DNA of 62,762 nt from Roseinatronobacter domitianus (GCF_023336755.1 NZ_JALZWP010000017.1:1-62762); one strand, 5' to 3'; positions 46,950 through 56,337 are shown, counted from the stretch's first letter. Made by a program: numbers and translations. Notes: generated by a model not told the origin, from the letters alone.

Positions 46950-47824
46950 GCCTTTGCCTCCTCGACATTGCGCAGAACGCCTTGCGCCTTGTCCAAGGCG
47001 CGTTCGGCGGTGGGCAGGTCATACCCTTGCGCAACCAGAATCGCGGGTTTGATCTTCCATCCCGTTTGCTCCAATGCGGCTTGGGCTATCGGCGTATCGA
47101 CCTGTGCCAGAGTTGCGACCATGCCGGTCGCGCGCCCCCGCAGCTTTATGTTCTGGGGCCGCATATCGACCATCAAGCCGCGATGGACATGGCCCAGCCG
47201 CAGCATGATTTGCGTGGATAACAGGTTCAGGATGGCCTTTTGCGCGGTGCCCGCCTTCATGCGGGTGGACCCGGCGACGGCCTCGGCCCCGGTTTCGGCC
47301 AGAATGCCATGATCGGCCACGGCGCACAGCACCGCATCCGGGTTGCAAGCAATGCCAACGGTCAGCGCGCCTGCCGCGCGTGCCGCCTTCACGACCTCTA
47401 TTGTAAAGGGCGTGCGCCCGCTGGCGGCCAGACCAATGACCACGTCATTGGGCCCGATGGTATTGCTCTCGACCTGCGCGCGACCATCTTCGGCATTGTC
47501 CTCTGCGCCTTCAATGCCCAGCATCAACGCAGCCTCGCCCCCGGCGATCAGATACAGGGTGCGCGCTTCCGGCCAGTCATAAGTCGGACCCAGTTCGATC
47601 CCGTCCTGCACCGCAACACGAATAGAGGTGCCAGCCCCGGCATAGACCAGCCGCCCCCCCGCGCGCAGACGCGGCACCGCCGCCGCCACAACATCGGCCA
47701 AGGCAGGCAGGGCGGGGGCAATCGCGGCAATCGCCGCCATCTGCCCTTCCAGCATGGCGCGCAGGGCCGTCACATCATCCCATGTGTCGATGTCGCGGTA
47801 GCGCGGGTCGGCAAGTTCGGTCAT
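46946..47824 (-). CDS. murQ: N-acetylmuramic acid 6-phosphate etherase, MurQ-like
   Basis: A 292-residue SIS-domain lyase that removes lactate from MurNAc-6-phosphate to give GlcNAc-6-phosphate. Family motifs are clear: LVYAGAGTSIRVAVQDGIEL (with the catalytic Glu position kept as DGIE), GLAASGRTPFTIEVVKAAR, VGIACNPDAVLCAVADHGI and GSTRMKAGTAQKAILNLLST. Most MurQ proteins read GAGTSGRLG at the first motif; here it is GAGTSIRVA. The gene lies in a sugar ABC transporter operon opposite a kinase and nagA, so it can complete a MurNAc route. Confidence 0.87.
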   Translation of the reverse strand: MTELADPRYRDIDTWDDVTALRAMLEGQMAAIAAIAPALPALADVVAAAVPRLRAGGRLVYAGAGTSIRVAVQDGIELGPTYDWPEARTLYLIAGGEAALMLGIEGAEDNAEDGRAQVESNTIGPNDVVIGLAASGRTPFTIEVVKAARAAGALTVGIACNPDAVLCAVADHGILAETGAEAVAGSTRMKAGTAQKAILNLLSTQIMLRLGHVHRGLMVDMRPQNIKLRGRATGMVATLAQVDTPIAQAALEQTGWKIKPAILVAQGYDLPTAERALDKAQGVLRNVEEAKA

Positions 47825-47834
47825 GTCTGGTCCT

Positions 47835-48845
47835 TCAAGCAGGGGTCGGGTGCAGGCGTTGCCCGTTATCATCGAAATGAAAGGCGCGCGCCATATCGGG
47901 GCGCATGATAAGGCGGTCATTGACCGAATAGGCGTGTTCGCCGAACAAGCGCACCGTGACAAGCCCATGCGGGTCGGCATTGATGTAGACCAGCGTTTCA
48001 CCGCCCAGATGCTCTACATGGCTGACCCGGCCGTCTATCCCCGCGCCGCTGTCGGACAGGGTAATGTGCTCGGGCCGAACGCCGACAGATTTGCCCGGCG
48101 CGCCAAGTGCAGAGGCATTCAGGAAATTCATTTTGGGGCTACCGATAAACCCGGCCACGAATTCGTTGGCGGGGTTGTTATACAGTTCCATCGGCGCGCC
48201 GACCTGTTCGATGCGACCGTCGCGCAGAACCACGATGCGGTCGGCCAATGTCATCGCCTCGACTTGGTCGTGGGTGACATAGACAATGGTTGCGCCCAAT
48301 TCCCGGTGCAGGTTGGCGATTTCAATGCGGGTTTGCACGCGCAGGGCCGCGTCTAGGTTCGAGAGCGGTTCATCGAACAGGAACAGCTTGGGTTTGCGCA
48401 CAATAGCGCGGCCAATGGCGACCCGCTGTCGCTGCCCGCCCGACAATTCGCCGGGACGGCGGGTCAGATAGGCCGATAGGTCCAGCATCTCGGCCGCACG
48501 GTCGACAGATTGCGCGACCTGCGCCTTGGGTTGGCCCGCCTGTTTCAGCCCCAGCCCCATATTGTCGCGCACGTTCAAGTGCGGGTAAAGCGCGTAGGAC
48601 TGGAACACCATCGCGATCTCGCGTTGCGACGGCGGCGTGGTGTTAACCACCTGTCCGTCGATCAGAATGTCGCCCGAACTGATATCCTCCAGCCCCGCAA
48701 TCATCCGCAACAGGGTGGACTTGCCGCAACCTGACGGCCCGACAAAGACGCAGAATTCCCCGTCCTTCACCTCTAGGTTCACGTCCCGGATCACATCGAC
48801 CGTGCCGAAGGACTTGCAGGCGTTTTCTAGCTTTAGCTGTCCCAT
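47835..48845 (-). CDS. sugar ABC transporter ATP-binding protein (UgpC/MalK type)
   Basis: A 336-residue ATPase of the carbohydrate-uptake group. It has Walker A ([17 protein letters not shown]), the signature [17 protein letters not shown], Walker B ([13 protein letters not shown]), the switch His in VTHDQVEAM, and a C-terminal TOBE regulatory region (GVRPEHITL). It energises the two permeases encoded upstream. It is 7 bases from the Gfo/Idh gene and 10 bases from murQ. Confidence 0.94.
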   Translation of the reverse strand: MGQLKLENACKSFGTVDVIRDVNLEVKDGEFCVFVGPSGCGKSTLLRMIAGLEDISSGDILIDGQVVNTTPPSQREIAMVFQSYALYPHLNVRDNMGLGLKQAGQPKAQVAQSVDRAAEMLDLSAYLTRRPGELSGGQRQRVAIGRAIVRKPKLFLFDEPLSNLDAALRVQTRIEIANLHRELGATIVYVTHDQVEAMTLADRIVVLRDGRIEQVGAPMELYNNPANEFVAGFIGSPKMNFLNASALGAPGKSVGVRPEHITLSDSGAGIDGRVSHVEHLGGETLVYINADPHGLVTVRLFGEHAYSVNDRLIMRPDMARAFHFDDNGQRLHPTPA

Positions 48846-48852
48846 TCCGTCC

Positions 48853-49881
48853 TCATGGCTTCAGGCGCACGGGGGCACCGCTGCGCACGCTTTCATCTGC
48901 GGCAAGGCATATCGCAACCGAGCGCACGGCATCTTCGACATGTCGGCTTAGGTCGTCGCCTTGGTCAATCGCCCGCGCCATGGCGGCCGCTTGACGGTCG
49001 CACAAACCCTGATGGCCGGGGCTGTCGGGGAAGTTGCGTTTCACCTCCCCCTGCCCTGTGGGCGCGACAATGAGCTGGTCGGCGGCGGTGTGCCCTTCCA
49101 CATCGGCGGACCCGATATCCTGCGGTGCTCGCAGGCTGACCGCACCGCCGGGGCTGACCACGTCTTTCACGAAATGCGCTGTTTCGGACATCATCGGTCC
49201 CCAGCCAGCTTCATACCAACCGCAAGAGCCATCGTCGAAGATGACCTGGAAATGCCCGTAATTATACATATCCGGCGCGATCTCATCGCTCAGGCGCAAG
49301 CCCATGCCGCGCACCTCCACAGGAGCGGCATCGGTGATCTGGCACATCACATCGACATAATGCACCCCGCAATCCACGATCGGCGGGGTCGATTGCATAA
49401 GCGCTTTGTGAATATCCCATGCCGGGCCGCTGGAACGCTGATTCAGGTTCAGACGGAATACATAGGGACCATGCAGCGCCCGCGCCTCGGCAATCAGCGC
49501 TTGCCATGTCGGGTGGTGGCGCAGGATATGGCCGACCATCAGCTTGCGGTGCGTTTCCATTGCCACCTGCGCGACACGCTTGCAATCGGCCACAGTGGTC
49601 GCCAAGGGCTTTTCCACGAACACATGCGCGCCCGCCTGCATGGATTTGACAGCAAGTGCCGCATGGCTGTCCGAATAGGTGGCGATGGCAACCATATCGG
49701 GGTTCAGACGCGCCAAAGCCGTCTCGAAATCATGCTCCAGTTCGATATGGGCCAGCGCATCGGGCAACGCGACCGGGCTACGGTTGACCAAGCCCACCAG
49801 TTGATAGGCAGGGTCGGCAGCATAGGCCAGCGCATGGCTTTGCCCCATCTGCCCAAGACCCACGACAAGCACACGGATCAT
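48853..49881 (-). CDS. Gfo/Idh/MocA-family oxidoreductase
   Basis: A 342-residue NAD(P)-dependent oxidoreductase. The N-terminal Rossmann domain starts [17 protein letters not shown], and the EKP motif ([10 protein letters not shown]) is present; the C-terminal domain has [15 protein letters not shown] with a likely catalytic His. Members act on sugars and cyclitols at a secondary hydroxyl. It sits between the permeases and the ATPase of the amino-sugar transporter, overlapping the permease by 4 bases. Its substrate is unknown; oxidation of the imported glycoside before hydrolysis is one option. Confidence 0.86.
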   Translation of the reverse strand: MIRVLVVGLGQMGQSHALAYAADPAYQLVGLVNRSPVALPDALAHIELEHDFETALARLNPDMVAIATYSDSHAALAVKSMQAGAHVFVEKPLATTVADCKRVAQVAMETHRKLMVGHILRHHPTWQALIAEARALHGPYVFRLNLNQRSSGPAWDIHKALMQSTPPIVDCGVHYVDVMCQITDAAPVEVRGMGLRLSDEIAPDMYNYGHFQVIFDDGSCGWYEAGWGPMMSETAHFVKDVVSPGGAVSLRAPQDIGSADVEGHTAADQLIVAPTGQGEVKRNFPDSPGHQGLCDRQAAAMARAIDQGDDLSRHVEDAVRSVAICLAADESVRSGAPVRLKP

Positions 49882-50729
49882 TTGACGGCCCCTTTCGTAA
49901 TGCCCCGGATCAACTGACGCGAGAAGATCAGATACAGCACCACCACCGGGAAGATCGCCAAGGACAGCGCCGCCAGCACCGCGTTCCAGTCGGTCACGTA
50001 TTGACCAAGGAAGATCTGGCTGCCCAGCGTCAGGGTCTTGGTGGCTTCTCCCGGCGCCAGGATCAGCGGGAACCACAGGTCGTTCCAGATCGGTATCATG
50101 GTGAACACAGCAACAGTCGCCATGGCAGGCCGCACCAAGGGCAGCGCAATTGTAAAGAAAATGCGGTATTCACTCAGACCGTCGATCCGGGCGGCGTTCT
50201 TCAGATCATCCGACACCTGCCGCATGAATTCCTGCAAGATGAACACGGCCAACGGCAAGCCCTGCGCGGTATAGACCAACACAAGCGAGGTGAGCGTATT
50301 CACCAACCCCGCCGCGACCATGATTTCCAGAATGGCCACCGTGCCCAGACGAATGGGGATCATGATACCCAGCGCCAGATACAGACCCATCAGCAGATTA
50401 CCGCGAAACCGGTATTCCGCCAGCGCGAAGGCTGCCATCGCCCCGAACAGCAGCACAAAGAACAGCGATACCACGGTCACGATCATACTATTCTGAAAAT
50501 ACAGCAGGAAATTCCCCTGCTCCAGCACGGTCTGGAATCCGATAGGGTCAAAGGTTTCGGCCGTTGGCAACGCCAGCGGGTCGTTAAAGATCGCGCGGCG
50601 CTGCTTCACAGAGTTTATCAGGATCAGGAATACCGGATAAAGCGCAAGGATCGTATAGGCGATCAGGATGACATGCGCGGCGGCGGTGCGGCCAAGGTTT
50701 CCCCGCGCGGATGTGATCGGGTTGCTCAT
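49878..50729 (-). CDS. sugar ABC transporter permease (MalG type)
   Basis: A 283-residue inner-membrane permease with six hydrophobic segments and the EAA loop NAARIDGLSEYRIFFTIALPLVRPA that docks to the ATPase. It ends with [13 protein letters not shown], typical of the MalG group (GLTAGAVKG). It overlaps the Gfo/Idh gene by 4 bases and follows the first permease after 9 bases. Confidence 0.93.
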   Translation of the reverse strand: MSNPITSARGNLGRTAAAHVILIAYTILALYPVFLILINSVKQRRAIFNDPLALPTAETFDPIGFQTVLEQGNFLLYFQNSMIVTVVSLFFVLLFGAMAAFALAEYRFRGNLLMGLYLALGIMIPIRLGTVAILEIMVAAGLVNTLTSLVLVYTAQGLPLAVFILQEFMRQVSDDLKNAARIDGLSEYRIFFTIALPLVRPAMATVAVFTMIPIWNDLWFPLILAPGEATKTLTLGSQIFLGQYVTDWNAVLAALSLAIFPVVVLYLIFSRQLIRGITKGAVK

Positions 50730-50738
50730 GCTCGCCCC

Positions 50739-51668
50739 CTAGAACTGATACCGCCGCAGGCGCGTCTGCACCCCGAACAGGTAGATGGATACGCCCACAA
50801 GGATGATGGCGAACATCACGGTCGCCACGGTTGCGCCCATATGCGGGTCGCCCAGTTGCAACTGGAACCCAAAGAACGTGCGGAACAGGTATGATCCCAG
50901 AATATCGGTGGTGAAATTCGGGCCAGCCAGCGCGCCTTGGGTGACATAAATCAGGTCGAAGGCGTTGAAATTGCCAACGAAAGTCAGGATGGAAATGATC
51001 CCGATGGTGGGCAGGATCAGCGGCAGCTTGATCTTCCAGAACTGGCTTGCGCCGGTAATTCCATCCATCTCGGCGGCTTCCAGAACCTCGTCGGGGATAG
51101 ACAGAAGCGCCGCATAGATCAGCATCATCGGGATGCCCACGAATTGCCAGACAGAGATCAGCGCCAACGTAGTCAACGCCGATTCTTCCAGCCCCAACCA
51201 TGGCGCGAACCAATTGCCCAGCCCCAGCGCATCCATGAAGGTCGGGGCCACGCCCCAAAGCGGTGACAGGATCAGCTTCCAGACAAAACCCACGATCACG
51301 AAACTCAGGATTGCCGGGATGAAAATCGCGGTGCGGTAGAACGCGGCGAAGCGCAGTTTCGGTGTGGACAGGATGGCCGCCAGCGCAATGCCGATGGGGT
51401 TTTGCACCAGCATATGGATGATGAAAAACCACAGATTATTGCCAGTCGCGTTCCAGAATGCATCGGACCAGCGCCGATCACCAAACAAGGTCTGGAAGTT
51501 CTGCAAGCCCACGAAAATCCGCGAGCCGTCCTCTGCGCGGGTGAACAGCGACAGGTTCAGCGTGCCGAATAGCGGGATTATCATGATCGCGGTGTAGATC
51601 AGCACGGCAGGTGCCAAAAACACGACAATATGCCACCGAAACGGTCTTTTGCGGGCACGGTCGGACAT
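50739..51668 (-). CDS. sugar ABC transporter permease (MalF type)
   Basis: A 309-residue permease with six hydrophobic segments after a short basic N-terminus (MSDRARKRPFRWHIVVFLAP), and an EAA loop (EVLEAAEMDGITGASQFWKIKLPLI). It forms the membrane pore with the MalG-type partner. It lies 60 bases downstream of the binding-protein gene, beyond a stable hairpin. Confidence 0.93.
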   Translation of the reverse strand: MSDRARKRPFRWHIVVFLAPAVLIYTAIMIIPLFGTLNLSLFTRAEDGSRIFVGLQNFQTLFGDRRWSDAFWNATGNNLWFFIIHMLVQNPIGIALAAILSTPKLRFAAFYRTAIFIPAILSFVIVGFVWKLILSPLWGVAPTFMDALGLGNWFAPWLGLEESALTTLALISVWQFVGIPMMLIYAALLSIPDEVLEAAEMDGITGASQFWKIKLPLILPTIGIISILTFVGNFNAFDLIYVTQGALAGPNFTTDILGSYLFRTFFGFQLQLGDPHMGATVATVMFAIILVGVSIYLFGVQTRLRRYQF

Positions 51669-51695
51669 GTGGCAACCTATGGCTGGAAAAGGAAC

Positions 51696-51719
51696 GGGCA
51701 GCCCTGCGACGGGCTGCCC
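51696..51719 (-). promoter_or_regulatory. intercistronic hairpin after the ABC binding-protein gene
   Basis: GGGCAGCCC and GGGCTGCCC form a perfect 9-bp stem with a 6-base loop, 9 bases after the binding-protein stop on the minus strand. There is no T-tract. Similar elements after malE-type genes protect or attenuate mRNA so that the binding protein exceeds the permeases. Confidence 0.6.
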
Positions 51720-51728
51720 AAGGCCGGC

Positions 51729-52982
51729 TTACTGCTGCGGCGCATACCAAGAGGCAAGACCCGCCTGCATCTGGGCTGCCGCATCCGCCGGGGTTTGACC
51801 GCCCCGGATCACGTTGGCCGACGTGCCCCAGCTTTCGTTCGACAGGTTCGGCGTGCCGCGCGACAGGATCTGGTGGAAGGGCCGGATAGAGCTTTCGCAA
51901 TCGCCGCGCCAGCTAATGAATTCCTGCGCCAACGAGTCGTCGAGCGTGACTTCGGCATTCGACAGCGGGAAGAAACCCGGCACTGCATTGGCAAAGAGCG
52001 TGGCGAATTCGCTGCTGCCCAGCCAGTTCAGGAAGGTGCGGCCGGCTTCGGCATTTGGCGACGCTGCGTTCAGTCCCATGCCCATATCGGTATGGTCAGA
52101 GATGTAGCAGGTATCGCCCGCATTCTGCACCGGCGGCGGGAAGGCCCCCATCTCGAAATCGGCCAGTGAGCGGAAGCCGGCAATCTCCCACGACCCCGAT
52201 GGATAGATCGCCGCGCGGCCCAGCGTGAACAGGTTTTGGCTGTCCGGGTAGCTTTGCGATTCAAAGCCGCGGCCCAGATAGTCGGACCATCGCGCCAACT
52301 GCTCGAACGGAGCGACGAATTCGGCATCTGTCAGCTTGGCGTCGCCCGCGATCAGGGCGTTGCGGCCTTGTTCGCCCATCCAGTAGTTCGGCCCGATATT
52401 GGCATAGCCCATCGTCGCCGCTTCCCACTGGTCATTCACACCCATCGCCATGGGGATATACGACCCATCTGCCGCGATTGCATCCAGCACAGCGAAGAAT
52501 TCATCAACGGTGGTCGGCTCTTCAAGCCCCAACTCGTTGAAGGCGTCCGCGTTGTAGATGAAGCCATGAATGACCGACGCCATCGGCACGCAGAATTGCT
52601 GACTGCCGTCATCGGTGGACCAAGCCGATTTCGCCACGTCGGAATAATTGGCCATGCCGTCCAAGTCAGTCAGGTCGGCAAGCTGGCCTTTCTGAAACAA
52701 AGCCAGCGACGCGTCGAACGCGCGGCAGGTCACGATGTCACCCGCCGTGCCCGCATCCAGCTTGGAATTGAGCGCCGAGTTGTATTGCGCGGGCGCGGTC
52801 GGCTGGAAATCGAGTTTGATGCCCGGATGTGCCGCCTCGAAAGCCGGAATGATCTGGTTGCGCCAGATCGAGATATCGTCGTTGCGCCAGCTTTCGATCG
52901 TCAGCGTTACGTCTTGCGCCATAAGCGCGGTGCCGCTGAGCAGGAATGCCGCCGCGGTGAGAGTTGTCTTGCGTGCTGTCAT
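51729..52982 (-). CDS. sugar ABC transporter substrate-binding protein
   Basis: A 417-residue extracellular binding protein (family 1, MalE-like). The N-terminus MTARKTTLTAAAFLLSGTALMAQ is a Sec signal with cleavage likely after LMA, and the mature protein begins DVTLTIESWRNDD. Other marks are NSKLDAGTAGDIVTCRAFD, AAIYPSGSWEIAGF and GRTFLNWLGS. GGGAGG precedes the ATG at 52982. The ligand is inferred to be GlcNAc, MurNAc or an oligomer from the neighbouring kinase, nagA and murQ genes. Confidence 0.92.
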   Translation of the reverse strand: MTARKTTLTAAAFLLSGTALMAQDVTLTIESWRNDDISIWRNQIIPAFEAAHPGIKLDFQPTAPAQYNSALNSKLDAGTAGDIVTCRAFDASLALFQKGQLADLTDLDGMANYSDVAKSAWSTDDGSQQFCVPMASVIHGFIYNADAFNELGLEEPTTVDEFFAVLDAIAADGSYIPMAMGVNDQWEAATMGYANIGPNYWMGEQGRNALIAGDAKLTDAEFVAPFEQLARWSDYLGRGFESQSYPDSQNLFTLGRAAIYPSGSWEIAGFRSLADFEMGAFPPPVQNAGDTCYISDHTDMGMGLNAASPNAEAGRTFLNWLGSSEFATLFANAVPGFFPLSNAEVTLDDSLAQEFISWRGDCESSIRPFHQILSRGTPNLSNESWGTSANVIRGGQTPADAAAQMQAGLASWYAPQQ

Positions 52983-53147
52983 TGATTGGAACCTCCCTGT
53001 TACCAAGGACACCGCCACGCCCTGCCAAAGCATATGACAAGCTGGCAACACCCCCTACCCGCCATGTAATGCCAAATGAATACCACTTGTCTAGTCTTTT
53101 CTCTTCCGCAAGACTGAAAGGGTTTAAATCATACAGCGGAATAATAG

Positions 53148-53166
53148 CATATTATAGCATAATATG
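53148..53166. promoter_or_regulatory. 19-bp A+T-rich palindrome in the amino-sugar divergent region
   Basis: CATATTAT-AGC-ATAATATG is a perfect 8-bp inverted repeat in the A+T-rich centre of the 312-base region between the binding-protein gene and the kinase gene (52983-53294). It includes TATAAT on the minus strand, which could be a -10 element of the transporter operon. Confidence 0.4.
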
Positions 53167-53254
53167 TTGAATATATAAGAAAATAATTTACCCAACAGCC
53201 CAAAGATCAATCAGTCGGGCCAGCGATACCCTCTGTGCATATACCCTTCCCTTT

Positions 53255-53282
53255 TGGTATTACTATGGTATTAGTCATACCA
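53255..53282. promoter_or_regulatory. NagR-type operator cluster before the kinase gene
   Basis: TGGTAT occurs at 53255-53260 and 53266-53271, and its inverse ATACCA at 53277-53282, each exactly 11 bases from the last, so all lie on one helix face. GntR/HutC regulators of the NagR group bind TGGT...ACCA-type sites. An isolated ATACCA lies at 53080-53085 near the transporter start. Confidence 0.5.
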
Positions 53283-53294
53283 AAGAGGTAAGAC

Positions 53295-54179
53295 ATGACG
53301 CTGTTGATCGGCCTGGATGGAGGTGGCACTGGAAGCCGCGCGCGCGCTCTGCGTGACGGGGGCAAAGCAGGTGCCGTGTTTGAAGGCGGCAGCGCCAACA
53401 TCCATTCCGACCCTGACGGCGCAGAGCAGCGTATTGCCGAACTTTTGGCCCGCGTGCTCCAGGCAGAGGGGCATAACGATCCGTTGGACCCGGACTTGCA
53501 GATTGTGATGGGCCTTGCCGGAGCATCGGAATCAGGTGCGGCCGCGCGATTGAGCGCAGCGCTGCCCTACCTGAACGTGACAGTATTGGGCGATATCGAC
53601 ATATCGCTGTCAGGTGCATTCCAAGATAGCGATGGAATCGTGATGGCCGTTGGCACAGGCTCTGTCCTGGCGCGGCAGTCGCAAGGGCAGATGCAGCGTA
53701 TTGGCGGCTACGGCTTTGCACTGGGGGACGAAGCTGGCGGCGCTTGGCTGGGGCAGCGCGCCTTAGCCGCAGCTTTGCATGTGCGCGATGGTCTGACCGA
53801 AGACGGCCCCCTGGCGCGTGCAACATGGGCAAGGTTTGAAACCTTACCGGCGCTGCTGGACTTCACCAGCACAGCGCGCCCCTCGGATTACGCAACGCTT
53901 GCGCCGCAAGTGGTCGTGCTGGATGCCGCAGGCTGCCCGCTTGCGCGCGCTATCCTTGACGAGGGTTGCGCCTATCTGCTGCGCGCGATCCGCCACTTGC
54001 AGGCAGGCGACCCGGCTGTGCCGGTCGCGGCCACGGGCGGGCTGGGCGCGCTTTTGCTCGAACGAATTTCCCGCCATGCCAGCCCGGCGCTGAACGTGAC
54101 GACCCCGCGCGGAACCGCTTTGGACGGTGCGCTGTGGCGCGCCGGCCAGCTTGCCGCAACCAAAGGACAGACATCATGA
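53295..54179 (+). CDS. BadF/BcrA-type sugar kinase (GlcNAc/MurNAc/glucosamine kinase)
   Basis: A 294-residue ASKHA-fold kinase. The phosphate-1 loop LLIGLDGGGTGSRARALR, the GGSANIHSD segment, VLGDIDISLSGAF and VAVGTGSV-type phosphate-2 region (here MAVGTGSVLAR), GGYGFALGDEAGGAWLG and the late AATGGLGALL are those of N-acetylglucosamine kinase-like proteins. It would phosphorylate the imported amino sugar at O6. It starts 12 bases after a putative operator and overlaps the SIS gene by 4 bases. Confidence 0.87.
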   Translation: MTLLIGLDGGGTGSRARALRDGGKAGAVFEGGSANIHSDPDGAEQRIAELLARVLQAEGHNDPLDPDLQIVMGLAGASESGAAARLSAALPYLNVTVLGDIDISLSGAFQDSDGIVMAVGTGSVLARQSQGQMQRIGGYGFALGDEAGGAWLGQRALAAALHVRDGLTEDGPLARATWARFETLPALLDFTSTARPSDYATLAPQVVVLDAAGCPLARAILDEGCAYLLRAIRHLQAGDPAVPVAATGGLGALLLERISRHASPALNVTTPRGTALDGALWRAGQLAATKGQTS

Positions 54180-55198
54180 CCCAGACCCATATGGCGCGCG
54201 AGATCGCCGAGATACCCGGCCTTGTCGAAAGTCTGTTGACGCAGAACGCAGAGACCTTGACGGATATCGGCCGTGCCATGCGCGCACTCGATCCGCAGCT
54301 TTTGACCACGGTTGCACGCGGATCATCCGATCACGCGGCAACCTATCTGAAATATGCCTGCGAAATCCTGACAGGCGTGCCGGTTGGGTCTGTTGGCCCG
54401 TCAGTTGCGTCTGTCTATGGTGCAAAGTTGCGATTGCCGCGCACGGTCAGTGTCGGCATTTCGCAATCGGGCCGCAGCCCCGATATCGTGACCATGACAC
54501 GCGCAAGCGCAAGCGCGGGGGCCACAACCCTTGCCATCACCAACCACCCAGATGCACCGCTAGGGGCGGATGCAGATTTCTGCCTGCCGTTAGGATGCGG
54601 ACCAGAGCAAAGCGTGGCCGCGACCAAAACTTTCGTGACCTCGGTGGTTGCGGCGCTTGCAATGTTGGCCCATTGGGCCGAGGATTCCGCTTTGAAAGCC
54701 GCGCTGGCACGGCTTCCAGAGGCGTGCGAGGCGGCCCTGTTGCAGGATTGGGCGCCCTTGGCCGACCGCTTAGTGCGCGCGCCGGCGCTTTATGTCCTTG
54801 GGCGTGGTCCCGGCTACGCCATTGCGTCCGAGATCGCGCTGAAATTCAAGGAAACCAGCGCGCTCCATGCCGAAGCCTATTCGGCGGCAGAGGTATTGCA
54901 TGGGCCGTCCGCACTGGTTGAACGCGGCTTTCCGGTGCTGGGGCTGATCTTCGACGATGCCGCCCGCGACGGGTTCCGCGACACCGCTGCCCGTCTGGCG
55001 GGGCAAGGGGCCGATGTCTTTGTCACCGACAGCGTCCTGGGCACCACGGCCCTGCCACGCACCGCAGCAATACACCCGTTGCTGGACCCGCTTCTAAGCG
55101 TTGTCAGCTTTTATGTCTTCATCGAAGCCTTGGCACGGCGGCGCGGTCTGCAACCTGACACGCCACGCCATTTGCGCAAAGTGACAGAGACGGTCTGA
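54176..55198 (+). CDS. SIS-domain sugar isomerase/deaminase (GlmS C-domain-like, NagB-II type)
   Basis: A 340-residue protein with two SIS domains, equal to the isomerase half of GlmS without the glutaminase. Marks are VARGSSDHAATYLKYA, VGISQSGRSPDIV, EQSVAATKTFVTSVVA, LGRGPGYAIASEIALKFKET and AEAYSAAEVLHGPSALV. NagB-II enzymes of this shape deaminate glucosamine 6-phosphate to fructose 6-phosphate. The start at 54176 overlaps the kinase stop (ATGA). Its stop overlaps nagA by one base (TGATG). Confidence 0.88.
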   Translation: MTQTHMAREIAEIPGLVESLLTQNAETLTDIGRAMRALDPQLLTTVARGSSDHAATYLKYACEILTGVPVGSVGPSVASVYGAKLRLPRTVSVGISQSGRSPDIVTMTRASASAGATTLAITNHPDAPLGADADFCLPLGCGPEQSVAATKTFVTSVVAALAMLAHWAEDSALKAALARLPEACEAALLQDWAPLADRLVRAPALYVLGRGPGYAIASEIALKFKETSALHAEAYSAAEVLHGPSALVERGFPVLGLIFDDAARDGFRDTAARLAGQGADVFVTDSVLGTTALPRTAAIHPLLDPLLSVVSFYVFIEALARRRGLQPDTPRHLRKVTETV

Positions 55199-56337
55199 TG
55201 CAACGGGCATTGCGGGCAGAGCGGATATTCGATGGCTGGCGCATCTGGCACGGACACGCGCTGCTGCTGGATGGACCCGGTGTCATCGGCATCGTCAAGC
55301 ATGTTCCCAAGGATGTGCCCGTGACCGATCTGGGGGACGGGGTGCTGGCGCCCGGTTGCGTGGATTTGCAGGTCAATGGTGGTGGTGGCGAGATGGTCGG
55401 CGCGGACACCAATGTCGCGCAGCTTGCACGCATCTGCGCCACGCATCGCGCGCTTGGCGCAACCAGCATCCTGCCCACCCTGATTACCGACACGCCAGAG
55501 GTCACAGCCCGCGTCATAGACGCAGCGCGCCATGCCACCGCCAAGGGCCTTCCCGGGTTTGCAGGGCTGCACCTTGAAGGACCGCATCTGGACCCGGCCC
55601 GCCATGGCGCGCATGATCCGGCCCTGATCCGCCCCATGCAAGACGCTGACCTTGTTATTCTGGAACAAGCCGCCAAAGAACTGCCTGCCTTGCTTGTGAC
55701 GGTCGCGCCCGCTGCCGCCACTGCGCAACAGATTGCCCGCTTGCGGGCAGCAGGCGCGGTGGTCAGCCTTGGCCATGCCGACTGCACCGCAGAGCAGGCC
55801 CGCGCAGCCTTCGCCGCCGGGGCGCGCTGCGTCACGCATCTGTTCAACGCCATGAGCCAGCTTGCCAATCGCGCGCCCGGCCTTGTGGGGGCAACGCTGT
55901 GCAGCGAAGTGCACGCGGGGATCATTGCCGACGGCATTCATGTCGCGGCCGACCCCTTGCTGATCGCCCTTCGCATGATGGCACCTGACCGGCTGTTCCT
56001 GGTCAGCGATGCTATGGCCGCGGCAGGCAGCGCGGCTGAGTCATTCCCGCTGAACGGACGTCAGGTCTTTCGGCGGGATGGGCGCCTGACATTGGCCGAC
56101 GGCACGCTTGCAGGGGCGGATATCACCTTGCCGCAATCTGTGGCGCATCTGATCGGCTTGGGCGTTCCCATCGAGCGCGCGCTCGCAATGGCAGGCCGCA
56201 TCCCGGCCGATGTGATCGGGGCACAGCATCTGGGCCGGTTCAGCGCAGGCGCACAAGCCGATATCGTGCTGTTGGACCATACCGGTCAGCTGCAACAGGT
56301 CTGGACCGCACAAGAAGCGGCCCAACTAACCGCCTAA
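55198..56337 (+). CDS. nagA: N-acetylglucosamine-6-phosphate deacetylase
   Basis: A 379-residue amidohydrolase-superfamily enzyme that removes acetate from GlcNAc-6-phosphate. Motifs are CVDLQVNGGGGEMV, LHLEGPHLDPARHGAHD (metal Glu), SLGHADCTAEQ (His), CVTHLFNAMSQL (His) and LVSDAMAAAG (catalytic Asp), with a C-terminal ADIVLLD. It is the last gene of the kinase-deaminase-nagA operon and converges on the MocR gene with 25 bases between the stops. Confidence 0.93.
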   Translation: MQRALRAERIFDGWRIWHGHALLLDGPGVIGIVKHVPKDVPVTDLGDGVLAPGCVDLQVNGGGGEMVGADTNVAQLARICATHRALGATSILPTLITDTPEVTARVIDAARHATAKGLPGFAGLHLEGPHLDPARHGAHDPALIRPMQDADLVILEQAAKELPALLVTVAPAAATAQQIARLRAAGAVVSLGHADCTAEQARAAFAAGARCVTHLFNAMSQLANRAPGLVGATLCSEVHAGIIADGIHVAADPLLIALRMMAPDRLFLVSDAMAAAGSAAESFPLNGRQVFRRDGRLTLADGTLAGADITLPQSVAHLIGLGVPIERALAMAGRIPADVIGAQHLGRFSAGAQADIVLLDHTGQLQQVWTAQEAAQLTA

